A stretch of 64,000 nt of DNA from Oscillospiraceae bacterium (GCA_910574635.1 CAJTCG010000009.1:62001-126000), one strand, 5' to 3'; positions 6,265 to 15,027 are shown, counted from the first letter of the stretch. A program made the numbers and translations. The notes: generated from the letters alone by a model not told the origin.

Positions 6265-6583
6265 CAAAGAAAAGACCGCTTTCACTGTCGGAAGCAGCGA
6301 AAGCGGCATGCGGGAACAGGTTTTCACGGGCCTTGTTTCCGCATCCAGTATACCGGAAGCGGCGGGGCCTGTCAAGGACCGGCTTGGAGCGAGGGACCGG
6401 GAAGACGCGCATCTGCGGCGGCTGGCGGCGATTCTGACGGAAAAGCAGAAATGGGCTATCATACGGCTTGCGCTGGTAATCGAGGAAACGAAAGACCCAA
6501 CCGCCCGCCCTCGCCTCTTGGAATACCTGAAGCGGAACGGGCTTCTGGAGCGGTTCCTAGAGGCGGAGCGCGGCGGAAAATGA
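6251..6583 (+). CDS. Hypothetical protein
   Basis: 110 residues (MTAFDKEKTAFTVGSSESGM...). The C-terminal half RLAAILTEKQKWAIIRLALV..LLEYLKRNGLLERFLEAE is predicted helical. Overlaps the preceding gene by 14 bases; GAGGAAGG precedes the ATG at 6251. No family recognised. Confidence 0.65.
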   Translation: MTAFDKEKTAFTVGSSESGMREQVFTGLVSASSIPEAAGPVKDRLGARDREDAHLRRLAAILTEKQKWAIIRLALVIEETKDPTARPRLLEYLKRNGLLERFLEAERGGK

Positions 6584-6804
6584 GTCCGTCAGTTCTTGCC
6601 CCAGAGACTGCCGCCAAGAGTCAGACGGCCGAGCCCGACGGCTGGACAGGACAGGAGCGGCAGGATGTTGTACGCCTCGCGTTTATGATCCAGTGGGGCG
6701 GAGGATTGGGGGATGAAATATCCGGTTTGCTTCCGCCCCTGGTTGCGTGGTGTAACAGGGCTTATGCCTGGGGAAAAAACGATGCAGGGAGGTCGACGTC
6801 ATGA
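6580..6804 (+). CDS. Hypothetical protein
   Basis: 74 residues, ATGA-coupled to the previous gene. The segment GQERQDVVRLAFMIQWGGGL resembles a stretch of the preceding protein (EKQKWAIIRLALVIEE): charged residues, then (I/V)+LA(L/F)(V/M)I, so the two may derive from one duplicated or split protein. No function known. Confidence 0.55.
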   Translation: MSPSVLAPETAAKSQTAEPDGWTGQERQDVVRLAFMIQWGGGLGDEISGLLPPLVAWCNRAYAWGKNDAGRSTS

Positions 6805-7040
6805 AAATCGCCATTGCCTACAGCTCCGGCAAGGAACGGGAGGTCCGCCTAATCCGGGCGTTTCCGGGCGGCTTATTACCAAGCAATTGTGTTCCAGAGG
6901 CCGGAGACCCGATGCTGGAGCTTAAAACGGAATTGCTCCCAACTTGGACGCATGGAGGAACGGAGGCGAAAAAAGCCCTTATTCATGGTCAAAACCATGA
7001 CCGTAAAAATAACGAACGCAGAAAGGATGAAAAATTATGA
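6801..7040 (+). CDS. Hypothetical protein, possibly truncated
   Basis: 79 residues, ATGA-coupled. The start MKIAIAYSSGKEREVRLIRA looks like a structured beta-alpha beginning, but the rest (from about residue 40) is low-complexity and coincides with a degenerate copy of the 19-bp palindrome (6934-6953) and a TCATGGT/ACCATGA hairpin (6981-6998). I suspect the original C-terminus has been replaced by intergenic-type sequence. Confidence 0.45.
   Translation: MKIAIAYSSGKEREVRLIRAFPGGLLPSNCVPEAGDPMLELKTELLPTWTHGGTEAKKALIHGQNHDRKNNERRKDEKL
6934..6953. promoter_or_regulatory. Degenerate 19-bp palindrome, copy 3
   Basis: TGCTCCCAACTTGGACGCAT matches 16 of 20 positions of copy 6 (12511). Like copies 2 and 5 it is directly followed by a purine-rich GGAGG sequence. 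Confidence 0.4.
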
Positions 7041-7708
7041 AAACAGAGAAGAGCCCGCAGGTACAGGCGGTCCCGGAAATCCCTTCTTATGAGGCGGCGG
7101 TGGCCCGGTTCCAACAGGCTTGTGAAGCCGTCAAGGAAAAGAAACGTGCGGTTTACGACGCTTTTCGGAAAGCGGAAAAACTTTTTAAGGACGGCAGCTA
7201 CGAACGGGTGAGACTGGAAGTTGGAGATCCCTTTTCCGTTGCTATGGTCGATGATGCCGTTATGACTACCGGGGACCCCATTGACGCGAAGAAATACGTT
7301 TCCTACGCAAGGTCCGTTGTGCGGTCCGTGTTTCTGGACGACACATTTTCCGCCGAGGTCGTTCGAGTTATCCAAGCGGTATTGACGGATGCCAGATCGA
7401 AAGAATCCGCGCTGATCAACGATGTCCTGGCGGCGGAGAAAGATTTGGCGGAGAGCATGCTGAAGCTTCAAAAGAAAGTTTCCCAAGCAAAAGCCGCTTT
7501 GGCGGAGCACCGGGAGACAATCAAGCATGATATTATTGATCCGGCTATGGAAGCGGACCGTGCCTTCGTAGCGGATATGCCTTGCATTTTTGCCGAATCA
7601 GCGGTCAACCGGAATCCTGCTATCAGGATGGGGCCGGATGTCGCCGTATCCGCTCAACTCCAGAGCTTACTTAATCAGATGAACCTTGAGCGGTCCCGTG
7701 GTTGTTGA
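7037..7708 (+). CDS. Hypothetical coiled-coil protein
   Basis: 223 residues, last of the overlapping chain. Strong heptad-like helices at about 15-60 (YEAAVARFQQACEAVKEKKR) and 130-175 (LAAEKDLAESMLKLQKKVSQ) flank a middle segment with VGDPFSVAMVDDAVMTTGDP. No signal peptide or membrane segment. Family not recognised; length and coiled coils would fit a structural or scaffold-like role but that is a guess. Confidence 0.6.
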   Translation: MKTEKSPQVQAVPEIPSYEAAVARFQQACEAVKEKKRAVYDAFRKAEKLFKDGSYERVRLEVGDPFSVAMVDDAVMTTGDPIDAKKYVSYARSVVRSVFLDDTFSAEVVRVIQAVLTDARSKESALINDVLAAEKDLAESMLKLQKKVSQAKAALAEHRETIKHDIIDPAMEADRAFVADMPCIFAESAVNRNPAIRMGPDVAVSAQLQSLLNQMNLERSRGC

Positions 7709-7774
7709 GACTTTATGCGGCGCCGCCGGTTCGGGTGGCCCTGGCGCGAAGCGCAATCCCAGGCGCTCCCCGAT

Positions 7775-7793
7775 TGTGTCCAAGTTGGACACA
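7775..7793. promoter_or_regulatory. 19-bp palindrome, copy 4
   Basis: TGTGTCCAAGTTGGACACA, identical to copy 1, in the 208-bp gap before the gene at 7917. It lies 105 bp from copy 5, which is ten helical turns. Between them four GC segments (GGCGGC 7811, GCCGCC 7822, GGCGGC 7842, GCCGCC 7860) can pair in two alternative ways. Confidence 0.7.
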
Positions 7794-7879
7794 TGGTCGC
7801 AGAGGTCGAAGGCGGCTGATTGCCGCCAGCTCCGTAGTCGAGGCGGCAGTTCTCCGCTTGCCGCCCTGGAAAAGAATTT

Positions 7880-7898
7880 TGTGTCCAGTTTGGGCACA
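7880..7898. promoter_or_regulatory. 19-bp palindrome, copy 5
   Basis: TGTGTCCAGTTTGGGCACA, two changes from the consensus, ending 2-3 nt before the AAAAAGGAG ribosome binding site of the gene at 7917. Confidence 0.6.
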
Positions 7899-7916
7899 TG
7901 GAAAAAGGAGACTATC

Positions 7917-8300
7917 ATGGATAATATAAAAAAAGAAAATGTCCAATATTTTTTAGATATGGACCTTGCGGAGCTGTCGGAGGGCACGCCGCTTTCGGAG
8001 GGGAACGGCGTGACGGAGTTCCAGATGGAGGCGGAAGTCGTGGCGGCGGCGCTCAAAAAAGCCGGGGTTCCCGCCGGCCGGGTTCCGTCTGGGCGGGCCC
8101 GCTCCCTGTTCCTTATGAGAGCGTTTTATTTCCTCGGTGTGTTCCGGGGCGGGGAAGCCGCCCGCGCCGCTATCCTGGATGAGGAAAGAGAGGGCGGAAA
8201 ATTCAGCCTATCCGATAGCTGTACGGAGCTCTTCGCGGAAGATTTGAAAGCGATGGACTGCGAGGAGTTGGCCAGTATTTGCAAGACCTTATCCCTTTAA
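7917..8300 (+). CDS. Hypothetical protein
   Basis: 127 residues, acidic (MDNIKKENVQYFLDMDLAEL...). A central part RSLFLMRAFYFLGVFRGGEAARAAI is probably helical and partly buried. The ATG at 7917 follows AAAAAGGAG by 7 nt. It stands alone between two regulatory palindromes and the Rep gene; no family recognised. Confidence 0.6.
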   Translation: MDNIKKENVQYFLDMDLAELSEGTPLSEGNGVTEFQMEAEVVAAALKKAGVPAGRVPSGRARSLFLMRAFYFLGVFRGGEAARAAILDEEREGGKFSLSDSCTELFAEDLKAMDCEELASICKTLSL

Positions 8301-8415
8301 GCGGACAAGAGGAATAACAAAGTGCCGGTGCCGCCGTATTTGTGCCAACCGTATTGGAGTTGACGCAGCCGTCGGCATTGTGAGCCAGAGCCAGCGCCTA
8401 TAAAGGCCAGCGCCT

Positions 8416-8451
8416 GAGCCTGCAAGAACGTTAAAACGTTCCTGTAGGCTC
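8416..8451 (+). terminator. Hairpin with T-tract before rep
   Basis: GAGCCT..AGAACGTT pairs with AACGTTC..AGGCTC (8416-8451) and ATTTTATTTTT follows, directly before the rep ribosome binding site GGTGGTG. It could terminate the upstream operon, or act as attenuator or as a hairpin of the Rep origin. Confidence 0.6.
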
Positions 8452-8474
8452 ATTTTATTTTTGGTGGTGATTTT

Positions 8475-9242
8475 ATGGCAAAACGGAAAAAGATAATCAC
8501 GGCGGGGCGGCTTGTCAAAACCGTAATCTACACCGTTCCGCAGCCACGGGACAACGAGCACGCACGGGCGGCAAAAAGCAAAATCACAAGCGCCGCCAAA
8601 CGCGCCCACAATTACAGGACCGCCCAGGGACGGCTTGAAATGCTGCTTGCCGCCAATTTCGGCCCAGATGATTTGTTTTGTACCCTGACCTATCGGGACG
8701 AACATCTCCCGCGCACCCTGACACTTGCGAAAAACCGTGTCAGAGAGTTCTTAAAGATGCTCCGCTGCCAGAGAAAGCGGGAGGGAGGTGCGCTAAAGTA
8801 CGTCTACGTTACAGAGGGGAAGCATGGTGATAAGCGGTACCACCATCATCTCGTTATCAACGCATCCGGGGCCGCTGATCTCGAAACCATATGCAGTCTT
8901 TGGAAGTATGGGGACATCGTGGACGTGGAGCGGATAGCTGATCGTCTTCATATGGACGTTGCCAGATACATCACCAAGGAGGCCGCCGAGGACAAGCCTG
9001 TCGGAGCACAAATGTGGACCCGCAGCCGAAACCTTGAGAAGCCGACGATTGAAAGCACATTTATTCACGATGATGAAACCATCCAGCCGCCGCCCGGTTC
9101 TTTTGTCCTGGAAAAGGAGGAGAAACAAAATGAATTTGGCAGCTTCATTTATCTGAAATACTGGCTGCCAGTGGAGCGGGATCCATTCCACCTGCGCCCG
9201 GCTTACCGGCGGAAGCGATCCCCAATGGAATGCGGCCCTTAA
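8475..9242 (+). CDS. HUH-type rolling-circle Rep protein
   Basis: 255 residues. Three Rep motifs in order: motif 1 FCTLTYRDEHLP (about residues 75-86), motif 2 the metal-binding HUH segment in RYHHHLVIN (about 120-128), motif 3 VARYITKEA with the catalytic Tyr and following Lys (about 158-166). This matches the REP_ORF2/G2P-like family of inovirus- and plasmid-type initiators, which nick one DNA strand and stay covalently joined through Tyr. C-terminal ~80 residues are unassigned. Together with the repeat array starting 270 bp downstream, it suggests that the element, or a former plasmid or phage inside it, replicates by rolling circle. Confidence 0.85.
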   Translation: MAKRKKIITAGRLVKTVIYTVPQPRDNEHARAAKSKITSAAKRAHNYRTAQGRLEMLLAANFGPDDLFCTLTYRDEHLPRTLTLAKNRVREFLKMLRCQRKREGGALKYVYVTEGKHGDKRYHHHLVINASGAADLETICSLWKYGDIVDVERIADRLHMDVARYITKEAAEDKPVGAQMWTRSRNLEKPTIESTFIHDDETIQPPPGSFVLEKEEKQNEFGSFIYLKYWLPVERDPFHLRPAYRRKRSPMECGP

Positions 9243-9504
9243 AATTTGAACTTGAAACCGTTGATAACTTTAGGAGAGGGTACAGAGAAGATAAGCGAAA
9301 CGCATTGCAAATGGAACGCAAACAGGATAGCATAAACAAAAGCCCAAATTACGCGCAAATTTTCTCGTGCTTTGCCCTCCCCCGGTCCAAAAAAACGAAA
9401 AAGCAAACCTGCGGCCTAATCGGCTGGGTCCAGGACATTCCGAAAATTTCGGCCCCCGCGCGCCGCCGCAACGCGCTTGCGCGGCTTGAACTATGCCCAA
9501 ACGG

Positions 9505-9945
9505 CCCCCGGTGGAGCTTGCGGCCCACCGTGCCCGCCCTGGCGGCTTCCTGGAGGCTCTGGGCACTGGCGGCGGGTCCCCGGCCCCCGGTCGGAGCTTG
9601 CGGCGCACGGTGCCCGCCCTGGCGGCTTCCTGGAAGGCCTGGGCGCTGGCGGTGGTCCCCAGCCCTAGCCAGAGCTTACGGCTACCGTGCCCTCCCTGGC
9701 GGCTTCCTGGAGCCCCTGACCGCTGGCGGTGGTTCCGGTCCCGGCCAGAGCTGGCGGCCCGCCGTGCCCTCCCTGGCGGTTTCCTGAAGGCCCCAGCCGC
9801 CGGCGGCGGTTCCCCGGCCCCGGTCGAAACTGGCGGCGTACCGTGTTGGCCTTGGCGGCTTCCTGAAGGTCCCGGAGGCTGGCGACGGTCTCCCGGCCCT
9901 CGGTCAGAGCTTGCGGCGCATGGTGCCCGGTCTGGCCTTTTCAAG
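9505..9945. repeat. Array of six ~80-bp GC-rich repeats (array 1)
   Basis: Units begin at about 9514, 9594, 9672, 9748, 9825 and 9907 (spacings 80, 78, 76, 77, 82). Each has an anchor near (G)AGCTTGCGGC, then CCGTGCCCGCCCTGGCGG, CTTCCTGGAGG and CGCTGGCGGCGG. Spacings that are not multiples of three, and frames that change along the array, argue against coding. The rest of the gap 9243-9995 has only an AT-richer stretch (9243-9480) without a convincing gene, and the ribosome binding site of the next gene. Confidence 0.85.
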
Positions 9946-9995
9946 ATGGGCCCCGACAAATGGCCGCATTTCAAAAAATGTGATGAGGTGAACGT

Positions 9996-12509
9996 ATGAG
10001 TTACGATATTGGTGTACGGCTGGGAGTGGACGGTGAACAGGCGTTCCGCTCCAGCATCAACGCGATTAACGCAAATATCAAGGCTATGGGGACAGAACTG
10101 AAAGCGGTGACGGCCCAGTTTGCCAGAAACGCCGCCAGCGAGGACGCCCTTGCGGCTAAAAATCAGGTGTTGGCCAAGTCCATCACCGCTACCAAGGACA
10201 AAATCGGCGTGCTGGACAAGCAGCTGGAGCGGCAAACGGAAAAGCTGAAATCTTTGGGCGATGCGCTTGAGGAGGCGGCCAGCGCTCACGGAAAGGACTC
10301 GCAAGAGGCCCTGGCGGCCCAGAACGCCTATAACAAACAGGCTGCCGCCGTGGCAAAGCTCCAGGAGCATTTGAACGGGGCCAAGGCCGATCTGGCGGAG
10401 ATGGAAAACGCCGTCAAGGACAATCAGGATGCTCTTAACGGACTGGGTCGAGAGGTGGAGAAGACTGGCGGCGCAATGGAAGAAATGCCGGGTATTTCAC
10501 AGAGACTTGGAGATGGGCTGAAAGCTGGCATAGCAGCGGCGGCAAAGGCCACAGCTGCGGCGGTTGCCGCTCTTGGCGCGGCCACGGTCGCCCTTACAAA
10601 AAGCTCTATTGGCGTTTACAGCGATTATGAGCAGTTAGTGGGCGGCGTGGAAACGCTGTTCAAGGGCAGTGCCGGACAGGTCCAGGAATACGCGCAGAAC
10701 GCTTTCAAAACCGCCGGACTGTCCGCCAACGAGTACATGGACACCGTAACCAGCTTTTCCGCCAGTCTGCTTCAGGGCCTGGGCGGGGACACCGCCAAGG
10801 CGGCGGAGCTGGCGAACCTTGCAATTACGGACATGTCGGACAACGCCAACAAGATGGGAACCGATATGTCATCCATTCAATATGCCTATCAGGGGTTTGC
10901 CAAGCAGAATTATACCATGCTGGATAACCTCAAGCTGGGCTACGGCGGTACCCAGGAGGAGATGATACGACTTATCAATGATTCCGGAGTTCTCAATGAA
11001 ACCATCGAAAGCCTGGACGGCGTTTCCTTTGACCAAATCATTGAGGCAATTCACGAGGTACAAACCCAAATCGGCATCACAGGCACGACGGCCAAGGAGG
11101 CGGAAGAAACCATCCAGGGCAGTACGGCGGCTATGAAATCCTCCTGGGAAAACTTGATGATTGGTCTTGCTTCCGGTGACCAGGATATGGGGCAGCTGGT
11201 ATCCAATTTTACCAACAGCGTAGAAACGGCAGCTCAAAATCTGCTCCCACGGATTGGCGTCATTTTGCAGGGCATTGGGCCCATGATCGGGGAATTTCTC
11301 AAACAAGGCCTTGTTACACAACTGCCGGAGATGCTTCTGGCCGGAAAGGACTTTGTTGTTTCCTTGGTTTCCGGCATAACTGAGGGGCTTCCCAATTTGC
11401 AGGAAACTGTCAACAGCCTGGCGGGAAGCATCTCTCAATATATCAGGGACAACACGCCGTCATTTGTCTCCTCCGGTCTTGACATGTTGGCAGGGCTGGC
11501 ATCCTCTATCCGAGAGGGGGCCGGGGTGATGGTGGACGCTGGGATACAGCTGGTAACATCCTTGGCCCAGGGGCTGGCGGACAGCTTCCCCTCTATCATT
11601 GAGAAGCTGCCGGGCATTGTCAGCGATATTGCCGGGGTTATCAACGACAACGCGCCCAAAATCCTGAAAGCGGGTTTTGATCTCATTGTAACGTTGGGAA
11701 AGGGATTAATTGACGCGATTCCGACCTTGATTGCAAATATTCCGGCAATTACAAGGGCGATATGGGACTCCGTTTCCGCTGTCAATTGGCTGAACTTGGG
11801 GAAAAATATTATTGATTCGCTTGGAAAGGGAATTAAAAATATGGTAAGCTTTGCACGAACCAGCGCGGGAGAAATTAAGGATACCATAAAGAGGAAAATT
11901 TCCGAGCTTCCAAGCGAGCTTTTCAACATAGGAAAAGATATGGTTCAAAAGCTCTGGGACGGTATTAAGAGCATGGGCGATTGGATTCGAACCCAGTTGG
12001 GAGGCTTTATTTCCAACGCAATTAACTCTGTTACCGGCGGCTCTTCCGAATCCACGGCCTCCAGCAGCGGCGGGGCTGTACGGCGGTCTGCGGCGGCTCC
12101 CGCTATGCTGGCGGATCCGGCAATGTTGACGGCGGAAGCTGTGGAAGATACCGGGCCTGTACTCTTCCGGGCGGCGCGGATGAGCGGCGGGGAAACGCTT
12201 TCCCAGGCGGTAACGCGCTCCCTCTCCGATACGGAGTCGCACCTCCGGGCCACGGCGGCAATCCGGCGGGTGCAGCGGGACATGGATAACGTCGAGGCCA
12301 GCGTGGCGGCCTACTATACCGCGCCGGAGCGGCGGGGCAGCGGGAACCCGCAGCCGGTGAGGTCTGAAACCGGCTTTACCGCAGCGGAGTTGGCGGCGGC
12401 AATGCGGGAGGCCCTGAAGGGGACCCAAGTAGTAATGGACGGGCGGACGGTGGGCCGTCTGGTGGCCATCAATCAGGGAAACATGGGCCGGGCCCTGGGC
12501 ACTTTGTGA
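9996..12509 (+). CDS. Phage tail tape-measure protein
   Basis: 837 residues. The N-terminus SYDIGVRLGVDGEQAFRSSI and the coiled-coil region to about residue 160 are typical of siphovirus tape-measure proteins, as is the TMP-type core with YSDYEQLVGGVETLFKGSAG (about 207-226), alanine-rich and hydrophobic stretches at about 175-205, and a series of helical segments to 650. Such proteins fix tail length and travel through the tail at DNA ejection; at roughly 0.15 nm per residue this length would fit a tail near 125 nm. GAGGTG lies 6 nt before the ATG. No other structural gene is near: the only neighbours are the ~80-bp repeat arrays on both sides. Confidence 0.92.
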   Translation: MSYDIGVRLGVDGEQAFRSSINAINANIKAMGTELKAVTAQFARNAASEDALAAKNQVLAKSITATKDKIGVLDKQLERQTEKLKSLGDALEEAASAHGKDSQEALAAQNAYNKQAAAVAKLQEHLNGAKADLAEMENAVKDNQDALNGLGREVEKTGGAMEEMPGISQRLGDGLKAGIAAAAKATAAAVAALGAATVALTKSSIGVYSDYEQLVGGVETLFKGSAGQVQEYAQNAFKTAGLSANEYMDTVTSFSASLLQGLGGDTAKAAELANLAITDMSDNANKMGTDMSSIQYAYQGFAKQNYTMLDNLKLGYGGTQEEMIRLINDSGVLNETIESLDGVSFDQIIEAIHEVQTQIGITGTTAKEAEETIQGSTAAMKSSWENLMIGLASGDQDMGQLVSNFTNSVETAAQNLLPRIGVILQGIGPMIGEFLKQGLVTQLPEMLLAGKDFVVSLVSGITEGLPNLQETVNSLAGSISQYIRDNTPSFVSSGLDMLAGLASSIREGAGVMVDAGIQLVTSLAQGLADSFPSIIEKLPGIVSDIAGVINDNAPKILKAGFDLIVTLGKGLIDAIPTLIANIPAITRAIWDSVSAVNWLNLGKNIIDSLGKGIKNMVSFARTSAGEIKDTIKRKISELPSELFNIGKDMVQKLWDGIKSMGDWIRTQLGGFISNAINSVTGGSSESTASSSGGAVRRSAAAPAMLADPAMLTAEAVEDTGPVLFRAARMSGGETLSQAVTRSLSDTESHLRATAAIRRVQRDMDNVEASVAAYYTAPERRGSGNPQPVRSETGFTAAELAAAMREALKGTQVVMDGRTVGRLVAINQGNMGRALGTL

Positions 12510-12510
12510 A

Positions 12511-12529
12511 TGTGTCCAACTTGGACACA
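12511..12529. promoter_or_regulatory. 19-bp palindrome, copy 6
   Basis: TGTGTCCAACTTGGACACA starts one base after the tape-measure stop codon and is followed by TTTTG. Here, unlike at the other copies, a 7-bp stem with a 5-nt loop plus the T-run could also work as a terminator. Confidence 0.7.
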
Positions 12530-12604
12530 TTTTGAAAAGAGGCGTCATATTGGCGAGGCTCACAATTAACGATGTGGGCCTCGCCGCTTTAGAATTTCCT
12601 GTAA

Positions 12605-12790
12605 CAGACTGGCGGCCTACCGTGCCCGCCCTGGCGGCTTCCTGGAGGACCTGAACGCTGGCGGCGGGTTTCCGGTCCCCGGCCGGAGCTGGCGGCCTAC
12701 CATACCTGCCCTGGCCGCTCCTTGGAGGCCCTGGCCGCTGGGGGTAGTCTCTCGGCTCCTGGTTGGGGCTGGCGGCCCGCCGTGGGTAAA
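12605..12790. repeat. Second array of the ~80-bp repeat (array 2)
   Basis: Two full units and a partial one, starting at about 12609, 12689 and 12769 (period 80 exactly), same orientation and same consensus as array 1 (for example CTGGCGGC then CGTGCCCGCCCTGGCGGCTT). It ends 15 bp before the right att repeat. With array 1 it frames the tape-measure gene by 2.5-kb-separated direct repeats. Confidence 0.85.
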
Positions 12791-12805
12791 TCCTGCCGAG
12801 AAAAG

Positions 12806-12828
12806 TTTCCCTTATTTTTTCCCTTTAG
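12806..12828. repeat. Right attachment-site candidate (attR)
   Basis: TTTCCCTTATTTTTTCCC plus TTTAG, 22 of 23 identical to 483-505. It would mark the right end of the element, about 135 bp upstream of the groESL promoter. A separate 13-bp match ATTTACAAATTCT occurs at 408-420 and 12926-12938, outside both copies; it may be chance in AT-rich DNA or an alternative boundary. Confidence 0.6.
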
Positions 12829-12962
12829 CGGGATTATTTCAAATTTCTGCGTAAACCAAGTGAATACAAAAGCCTTTGTGCCGCAATTAGTTTATATTTC
12901 GACATCTTGCAGACAACAAGCTGGAATTTACAAATTCTTCATAACTTTTGCGAGAAACCCCC

Positions 12963-12991
12963 TTTACAAATGGGGGCGGCTGTACTATGAT
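12963..12991 (+). promoter_or_regulatory. groESL promoter
   Basis: TTTACA (12963-12968), 17 bp, TATGAT (12986-12991), a sigma-A type promoter whose start region is covered by the CIRCE operator. Confidence 0.75.
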
Positions 12992-13035
12992 AATCACTGT
13001 TAGCACTCCGGGTATTTGAGTGCTAACAGTGATTA
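12991..13035. promoter_or_regulatory. CIRCE operator (HrcA binding), extended arms
   Basis: TTAGCACTC (13000-13008), 9-bp spacer, GAGTGCTAA (13018-13026) is an exact CIRCE element, the site of the heat-shock repressor HrcA. The symmetry continues outward through ATCACTG/CAGTGAT, giving arms of 18 bp (12991-13008 and 13018-13035), longer than the usual 9. Confidence 0.95.
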
Positions 13036-13073
13036 CGTTTTTTAATTTTTAATATTTTAAGGAGGAACCTGAT

Positions 13074-13358
13074 ATGAAACTCACCCCGCTTGCAGACCGT
13101 GTCATCCTGAAAATGGTGGAGACTGAGGAAACCACCAAGGGCGGCATCATCCTCACCGGCTCCGCGAAGGAGAAGCCCTCCGTGGCCGAGGTCATCTCCG
13201 TGGGCCCCGGCGGCACCGTGGAGGGCAAGGAAGTCACCATGACCGTAAAGCCCGGAGACAAGGTGATCACCAGCCAGTACGCCGGAACCAAGGTGAAGCT
13301 GGAGGACGTGGAGTACACGGTGGTCCGGCAGAACGACATTCTGGCGATTGTCGACTAA
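13074..13358 (+). CDS. groES: Co-chaperonin GroES
   Basis: 94 residues, the normal length. It forms the heptameric lid of the GroEL folding chamber. Family signature KLTPLADRVILKMVETEETT at the N-terminus, the mobile loop around GGIILTGSAKEKP, and VEYTVVRQNDILAIVD at the end. AAGGAGG lies 8 nt before the ATG. It is followed after 46 bp by groL and is controlled by the CIRCE operator. Confidence 0.97.
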   Translation: MKLTPLADRVILKMVETEETTKGGIILTGSAKEKPSVAEVISVGPGGTVEGKEVTMTVKPGDKVITSQYAGTKVKLEDVEYTVVRQNDILAIVD

Positions 13359-13395
13359 GCACAAACATTAATTGATTTAAAAAATCGGGAGGTAA

Positions 13396-15027
<1,632 letters not shown>

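Noticed and set aside
9505-9945. CRISPR array
   Set aside because: Units are similar over their whole ~80-bp length with scattered changes; there are no identical short repeats alternating with unique spacers, and no cas gene is near.
9230-9999. Forward frames through the 80-bp repeat array that could be read as repeat proteins
   Set aside because: Unit spacings of 76-82 bp are not multiples of three, so each frame changes phase between units; no periodic protein results.
9270-10370. A 366-codon reverse-strand frame across the repeat array and the tape-measure start
   Set aside because: It is antisense to a clear gene and to non-coding repeats, has composition-driven sequence, and no family similarity or ribosome binding site.
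9996-12509. Diversity-generating retroelement or phage-tail variation system
   Set aside because: No reverse transcriptase gene or template/variable repeat pair is present near the tape-measure gene.
408-12938. ATTTACAAATTCT at 408-420 and 12926-12938 as the att core
   Set aside because: It is a 13-bp AT-rich match lying outside the better 23-bp repeat, and the left copy is separated from int by a host-type terminator; kept only as an alternative boundary.
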